From positions 496,001-560,000 of the forward strand of contig JAQGEQ010000091.1 in the NCBI GenBank assembly GCA_034620365.1: DNA of 64,000 nucleotides, given 5' to 3'. The notes under the pieces were generated by a model, which worked only from the letters and a program-made list of their open reading frames with translations, was not told the DNA's origin and did not search any database. Of the stretch, positions 61,901 through 64,000 are shown piece by piece (the first letter of the stretch is position 1; every line of letters begins with the position of its first letter). Both the position numbers and the translations under genes were made by a program. This stretch comes from Pegea sp. RAD2-039 (taxonomy: Eukaryota > Chordata > Thaliacea > Salpida > Salpidae).

Positions 61901-63084
61901 ATGTTAATTTAATTTTACCACACACGTTAGCCTACAATCTAGCTCTTACTAAATACAAAGTCTTCAAGCTGAAAATTTATTCAAGCGAAACAAACTTATT
62001 GAGGAGGTGATAAATGCCTGGCGAAAATCAATGTTGAATTTTTATTACTGCAATATTCTAAAAAAAAAACCTCTTAAGTTTTGCATGGTTGATTTTAGCT
62101 GTCTTACATTCTTTGATAGATCTAAAAACTATTAACTAGCTATTTTAATAATATAGTTTTAGCATTTCTTGCTTTTTAGTTTTGAATAAAAGATAGATTA
62201 ATCTACTAAACAAATTACAAACTTAATCATGTGTTTATTAAGCTGGATTTGATCATATAATTTTCATTCCTAAAAACTAATGAATTAAGAAAGTGTTTTA
62301 ATTTTTAATATGCAAATAATGATAAAGATATTTTGTTTAAAAAAAGTCATAATTTTTCAAGAAAACTCATTTTTTTACACCAAGTAAAAAACACTAAGTC
62401 ATCGAGAGTCTGATCTTTTTATCCTTAAAAACTGTTTACAAAACTTTATGGTTAATTTATTAGAATAATAGTTACAATTAAATTATTTCCAATCATGTTT
62501 CGCTTCGTTGCAGAACACAAAAGAATTTTAAAATTTCAGATTTCATCATATTTCAGCAATACAAAGAAAGTTGAAACAAAAAAATGTTCTTTTTAATCTA
62601 ATTGTATTTTTTATACTGCAGTCTCACATTTATCTTCAGAATTCTGTTTTGTTCTCTTTTAAAGGTATTAACTTTATCATTTGTATTTTAATAACTACTT
62701 TGTGGTTAACTACATAAGTACAAGTGATTCCTTTTCACCTTAAGTTTGATGTTTAAGCTTAAAAGCTTTACAAGATTGTTTAATCCATTATGTGATCAAT
62801 CATTTTTAAGAGAGAATCAAATTTGGTTTACTACTTACGATAATAATTGTATCCAACTAATAGAGGGTATTTTATTAGAAAATTGTTATGTAATATTTTA
62901 TTTAAGATTTAAATCTATTATTTAGAAAGAACATAAATAAACAGAAATGATTTTGATGTCTAGTTTTTGTGCTTTATTTAAACTTTTATAAATAAAGTCT
63001 TAATATTTAAGATCTGTTGTATAAACATTATTAAAAATTAGAAGAATAAAAGACGGTAATTTTTTCGACACTGACTTCTTATTT
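58941..63084. other. AT-rich intergenic region
   Basis: No gene is recognised. Minor structures: a 6-bp inverted repeat CTGCCC/GGGCAG at 59001-59029, and a cluster of overlapping ATATATAC-type palindromes at about 60830-60890. Confidence 0.5.
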
Positions 63085-63194
63085 CTAATCCTTAGAGCAT
63101 TTTTCTTTGCTTTTTGCAATCAATTGATTAGCGCTGACTGAAGCAAGAGACTCCTCAGCACCTTTTAGTTCCAAGTAAAGATGAAACAAAGTTT
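63085..63194 (-). CDS. possible 3'-terminal coding exon of an unknown minus-strand gene
   Basis: On the minus strand this less AT-rich stretch reads about 36 codons of balanced composition (TLFHLYLELKGAEESLAS, then VSANQLIAKSKEKCSKD) to a TAG at 63087-63085. An AG acceptor precedes it at 63196-63195. A further plausible minus-strand piece, EEFIKKL, lies near 63255-63275. I recognise no family. The rest of the gene would lie toward or beyond the window end. It could equally be chance. Confidence 0.25.
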
Positions 63195-63275
63195 CTTAGG
63201 CTGCTTTTGTAGAACAAAAGGCGTTAGAGTAAAGGTGATCTAACCAGCTTTTTGATAAATTCTTCTCTAATAAAG

Positions 63276-64000
63276 GTTTAGATTTGCAAGTATTATCGCG
63301 CTACAAGAAAAAGCTCAAATCTTGATTTCTTTTTCTTCAATCTATATTATGGTTTAAAAGATTTAAAACCAAACTTAACTTTTAGTATTATTTAATAACT
63401 AAGTAAATTTTAGAATGAGGTGCTACCAATTATGATAAATCACCTTTGCATGGATTCTGCAATACCAATGCATTAACATTTTCAACATTTTACATTTCTT
63501 ATCTAATTGTCTTACTAAAGGTTAGAAAACCATTAGCAGCATTTTTTCTATTTCGAGAAATTATAATTAAAATATACCATCAAACTTACCAAAGTAATTT
63601 AACTTACTTGTCTTAGAGTTTTAAACGAATAGTAAAAGTTGATTTTACTAGTAAAGCGACAGTTATTTATTTACTTTATACCGATTATATCTAACTAAAT
63701 TATATTAGGTTTACAACCGATTAAAATCTAACTTCGTATACTTTGCCTTTCTAGGAAAACGTAACCAAACTTTAAAAAATAATTTTCTGAGACTTTAAGG
63801 TTGAAATTTCAAATGAATAAAAATGACTTTTGCTGTATTTTTTTCGTAGTTTAGATTCAGATGAGCTTTAATTATTGAACTTTATTTTAATCAATCAGTA
63901 TTTAATAAATATTCAGAGCTTATTATAGTCAGTTACTATTTTCTATTATATTGTATATTACAAAGTGATATTATTAAGTTATTTCTTTTTTTTAATACTT
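63276..64000. other. AT-rich window end
   Basis: Nothing recognisable. It would contain introns or upstream exons of the possible minus-strand gene ending at 63085, if that gene exists. Confidence 0.4.

Overview
The window is nuclear DNA from an animal. It is very AT-rich, and its five protein genes are split by GT-AG introns; the shortest of the 68 modelled introns are about 50-60 bp. All five gene families are metazoan: a glycoprotein-hormone receptor, mitochondrial processing peptidase beta, a mixed-lineage kinase, HD-PTP and a septin of the SEPT9 group. I cannot name the phylum. An invertebrate is likely from base composition, compact introns and the CR1/Jockey-like LINE debris. Gene models were built by hand from splice sites, reading phase and remembered family sequence. 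Four of the five close in a single continuous frame. The fifth closes except for one lesion inside a coding minisatellite.

Layout. 1-3535 holds no gene I can support. 3536-11084 (+) is a complete 16-exon receptor of the FSH/LH/TSH receptor (LGR type A) family. 11.73-12.84 kb (-) is a decayed LINE endonuclease fragment. 13089-15487 (-) is an 11-exon PMPCB gene, convergent with the receptor. 15.5-22.1 kb is AT-rich spacer with a dead intronless ARF GTPase copy (17.13-17.46 kb) and two LINE 3' ends (18.24-18.67 kb, minus strand). 22142-30026 (+) is a 12-exon mixed-lineage kinase (SH3, kinase, zipper, CRIB). 31.69-32.31 kb (+) is the 3' end of a LINE, with its C-terminal reverse-transcriptase segment. 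33646-43914 (+) is a 26-exon PTPN23/HD-PTP gene whose proline/glutamine-rich linker is enlarged by two tandem repeat arrays (38.48-40.67 kb). 44-53 kb is gene-poor but holds a candidate promoter and non-coding first exon near 47.64-47.88 kb. 53280-58808 (+) is an 8-exon septin. 58.8-64 kb shows only a weak candidate exon on the minus strand.

The genes are independent housekeeping or signalling units: hormone reception at the cell surface, mitochondrial presequence cleavage, JNK-pathway signalling, ESCRT-linked endosomal sorting and septin cytoskeleton. They are not an operon or a shared pathway. The observations most worth checking are: the single net -10 bp lesion in the HD-PTP minisatellite, which throws the phosphatase domain out of frame; the degenerate HD-PTP active site; the ARF pseudogene, whose stop codons are all explained by C-to-T or G-to-A changes; an excess of TGACGTCA palindromes; and the frequent use of T at intron position +3. 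I did not find convincing evidence of a wholly new biological system.
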